A stretch of DNA of 6,459 nucleotides from assembly GCA_031270615.1 (NCBI GenBank), contig JAISXE010000087.1, positions 1 to 6,459 on the forward strand, in the 5' to 3' direction. This stretch comes from Spirochaetia bacterium. Its GTDB lineage: Bacteria; Spirochaetota; Spirochaetia; DTKZ01. Every line of letters begins with the position of its first letter. The stretch's first letter is position 1. A model generated the notes under the pieces. The model ran no database searches, was not told the DNA's origin, and worked only from the letters and a program-made list of their open reading frames with translations. The position numbers and the translations under genes were made by a program. Of this stretch, positions 5,306 through 6,459 are shown piece by piece.

Positions 5306-6331
5306 TTATCTCTTACACGCGTTCTGCCGGTGAATGTCAACGCATTCCATACTCTTATTATCAAAAAGTTTTAAAAGCAACTCCGCATTGGTTTTCAGCT
5401 TGAACTGCACTTCCTCCTCGTAGAGGGGAACCATCTGGTAAAAATTGACAAAGCTTCCATCGGGCATTTCGCATTTAAGGGATTTTTCGCCAAAAGCTCC
5501 GGGGCCGACAAGCATCATGGCGGTAAAGCGCGTGTTTTCCGCAAAGGGGCCGTCGTTGGGAACCGTGTGCCCCCAGCCCAGCCAGGTATCCTGCTCCCCC
5601 GGAAGCCGCGCCATTATTTTAAGCCAGCGCAGGGGCCAGTACCAGTTTTCGTCCTTCATCGCCTCTTCGTCCAGCCTCCAGTCCGGCGGCAGGCATACCA
5701 GAAGCTCGGCCCGCCCAAGTCGGTATTCTTTCAGATCTTCGGGCACATTCATCCGGTGGGCGCCCATTCCCATCGTTACCAGGACATAGTAGTCATGCTT
5801 TTTGCCCGGCTCGATAGCAAGAATATCCACATGGATATCGGGGGAAACAAGTTCGTGGAACACGTTTTTGTTATTCCCAAAGTACCGCCCAACATGGGCC
5901 TGAATGCAATCCATCTCCTCTTCCGTGTAGATTTCCGGACGGCGGCTCCCCTGCTGCGCCTTCGCTTCCGCCTCGCCGCGGCTTGCCTCCAGAAACTGCC
6001 GCGTGTCTTCGCCGTCGTCCCCGTAGTCAACCGCCTTCTGAAAATACACGCTGGCCTCCGCCTCCCGCCCAAGGTAATACAGCGAATATCCCACCCGGAA
6101 ATGCCAGATCCCGTCTTCCTTCCCGTCCTGCGCGAACCCAAGAAGCACACCGAGGGCCTCTTCGTAGCGCCCAAGATTGTTCAAAGCCCGCGCGTAAAAA
6201 CCGGCAAGCCCATAGTCCCGCCCGGTCTCCGGAATCTCTTCCAGCGCCCGCACGATTTTCTCGTGTTCGCCCGCCTCATGCCATTTCCTGATTTTTGAAA
6301 CAAGTTTTTCGTAATCGCGCTCTTCCGCCAT
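5306..6331 (-). CDS. TPR and suppressor-of-fused (SUFU) domain protein
   Basis: A 341-residue protein with two parts. Residues about 5-120 are helical with TPR-like repeats: helix pairs around 7-31, 40-65 and 76-104, with LNNLGRYEEALGVL (50-63) and LYYLGREAEASVYFQKAV (84-101) as the clearest units. Residues about 137-325 form a SUFU-like domain: FHELVSPDIHVDI (158-170), YYVLVTMGMGAHRMNVP (181-197), RAELLVCLPPDW (207-218), NWYWPLRWLKIMARLPGEQD (229-248), WLGWGHTVPND (250-260) and VPLYEEEV (301-308). Bacterial SUFU proteins have no settled function; some occur in immunity or polymorphic-toxin loci, but no toxin is visible here. ATG 6331 is chosen because AAGGGG (6345 to 6340) sits eight bases upstream and the conserved part starts after it. 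An extension to ATG 6454 would cross the promoter and a hairpin. First gene of a two-gene operon with the aldo/keto reductase. Confidence 0.9.
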   Translation of the reverse strand: MAEERDYEKLVSKIRKWHEAGEHEKIVRALEEIPETGRDYGLAGFYARALNNLGRYEEALGVLLGFAQDGKEDGIWHFRVGYSLYYLGREAEASVYFQKAVDYGDDGEDTRQFLEASRGEAEAKAQQGSRRPEIYTEEEMDCIQAHVGRYFGNNKNVFHELVSPDIHVDILAIEPGKKHDYYVLVTMGMGAHRMNVPEDLKEYRLGRAELLVCLPPDWRLDEEAMKDENWYWPLRWLKIMARLPGEQDTWLGWGHTVPNDGPFAENTRFTAMMLVGPGAFGEKSLKCEMPDGSFVNFYQMVPLYEEEVQFKLKTNAELLLKLFDNKSMECVDIHRQNACKR

Positions 6332-6355
6332 GTTGGTTTCCCCTTCTTCCGCGCA

Positions 6356-6364
6356 ATCATACCA
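6356..6364 (-). promoter_or_regulatory. Extended -10 promoter of the SUFU operon
   Basis: On the minus strand TGG-TATGAT (6364 to 6356) matches the extended -10 form TGnTATAAT with one mismatch. The -35 region 17 bases upstream is poor (TGGCAC), which fits extended -10 use. Transcription would start near 6349, just before the AAGGGG ribosome-binding site of the SUFU gene, leaving a leader of about 18 bases. Confidence 0.5.
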
Positions 6365-6437
6365 GAAAAACCTGGGCTGTGCCAGAGTAAAAAAGGAGTG
6401 AAGCGTGGGGAGTGAAAAGCGGGGATTTTTTTGGCGC

Positions 6438-6458
6438 GTTTTTGGCAAAGCCAAAAAC
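6438..6458. repeat. Perfect 9-bp inverted repeat, three-base loop
   Basis: GTTTTTGGC (6438-6446), loop AAA, GCCAAAAAC (6450-6458) is perfect. Just before it lie a run of seven T residues (6426-6432) and two copies of GGAGTGAA (6395-6402 and 6409-6416). Read on the minus strand, the hairpin is followed by a seven-A stretch; read on the plus strand, the window ends one base after it. It could be a terminator of a neighbouring gene outside the window or part of a dispersed intergenic repeat like those at 54-114. Confidence 0.45.
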
Positions 6459-6459
6459 C

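Noticed and set aside
5567..6298. 243-residue plus-strand ORF opposite the SUFU gene
   Set aside because: Antisense shadow of a conserved coding region; the translation is rich in Pro, Arg and His as expected of a shadow frame.
6379..6384. Sigma-54-like TGGCAC on the minus strand before the SUFU gene
   Set aside because: The required TTGC-type element at the -12 position is absent; an extended -10 promoter explains the region better.
6332..6454. SUFU gene start at ATG 6454
   Set aside because: The extension would cross a perfect hairpin and an extended -10 promoter and is not conserved-looking; ATG 6331 has its own ribosome-binding site.

Overview
The window looks like chromosomal DNA of a GC-rich, diderm (outer-membrane-bearing) bacterium. 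The strongest evidence is a complete MlaE-MlaF-MlaD lipid-transport operon, which only makes sense where there is an outer membrane. A Treponema-like spirochaete would fit the arrangement (short Mla operon without mlaB or mlaC, MCE protein with a long C-terminal extension, suppressor-of-fused protein). That taxonomic guess is inference; no rRNA or other marker gene is present.

Layout. Bases 1-236 are non-coding and crowded with structure: an imperfect 32-base direct repeat, several perfect hairpins with three-base loops, a terminator-like hairpin with a T tract, and a good promoter (TTGACT, 17 bases, TATGAT). Bases 237-3271 (+) are mlaE, mlaF and mlaD, with intergenic gaps of 12 and 14 bases. 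A 55-codon ORF (3313-3480, +) with a strong ribosome-binding site follows and appears to be an extra gene of the operon. Bases 3555-4274 (+) encode a pirin/YhhW-type cupin behind its own promoter. A strong GC hairpin lies in the 49-base gap between convergent genes. On the minus strand, a TPR plus suppressor-of-fused (SUFU) protein (6331 to 5306) is followed 13 bases later by an aldo/keto reductase (5292 to 4324) that starts at TTG. These two form a second operon. The right end (6332-6459) holds that operon's probable promoter and another perfect hairpin.

How the genes work together. MlaF (ATPase) and MlaE (permease) form the inner-membrane ABC core. MlaD is anchored beside them and carries the lipid-binding MCE domain, a long helical region and a roughly 200-residue C-terminal beta-rich region. 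With no mlaC or mlaB in view, that extension is a candidate for bridging towards the outer membrane. The pirin-like protein and the aldo/keto reductase are redox or stress-type enzymes without a visible link to lipid transport.

The points most worth a second look are the 55-residue Mla-linked protein, the C-terminal extension of MlaD, the terminator/promoter overlap before mlaE, and two promoters whose predicted transcription starts fall at or within a few bases of the start codon (mlaE and pirin). The window contains no transposase, CRISPR array, tRNA, rRNA or recognisable defence system.
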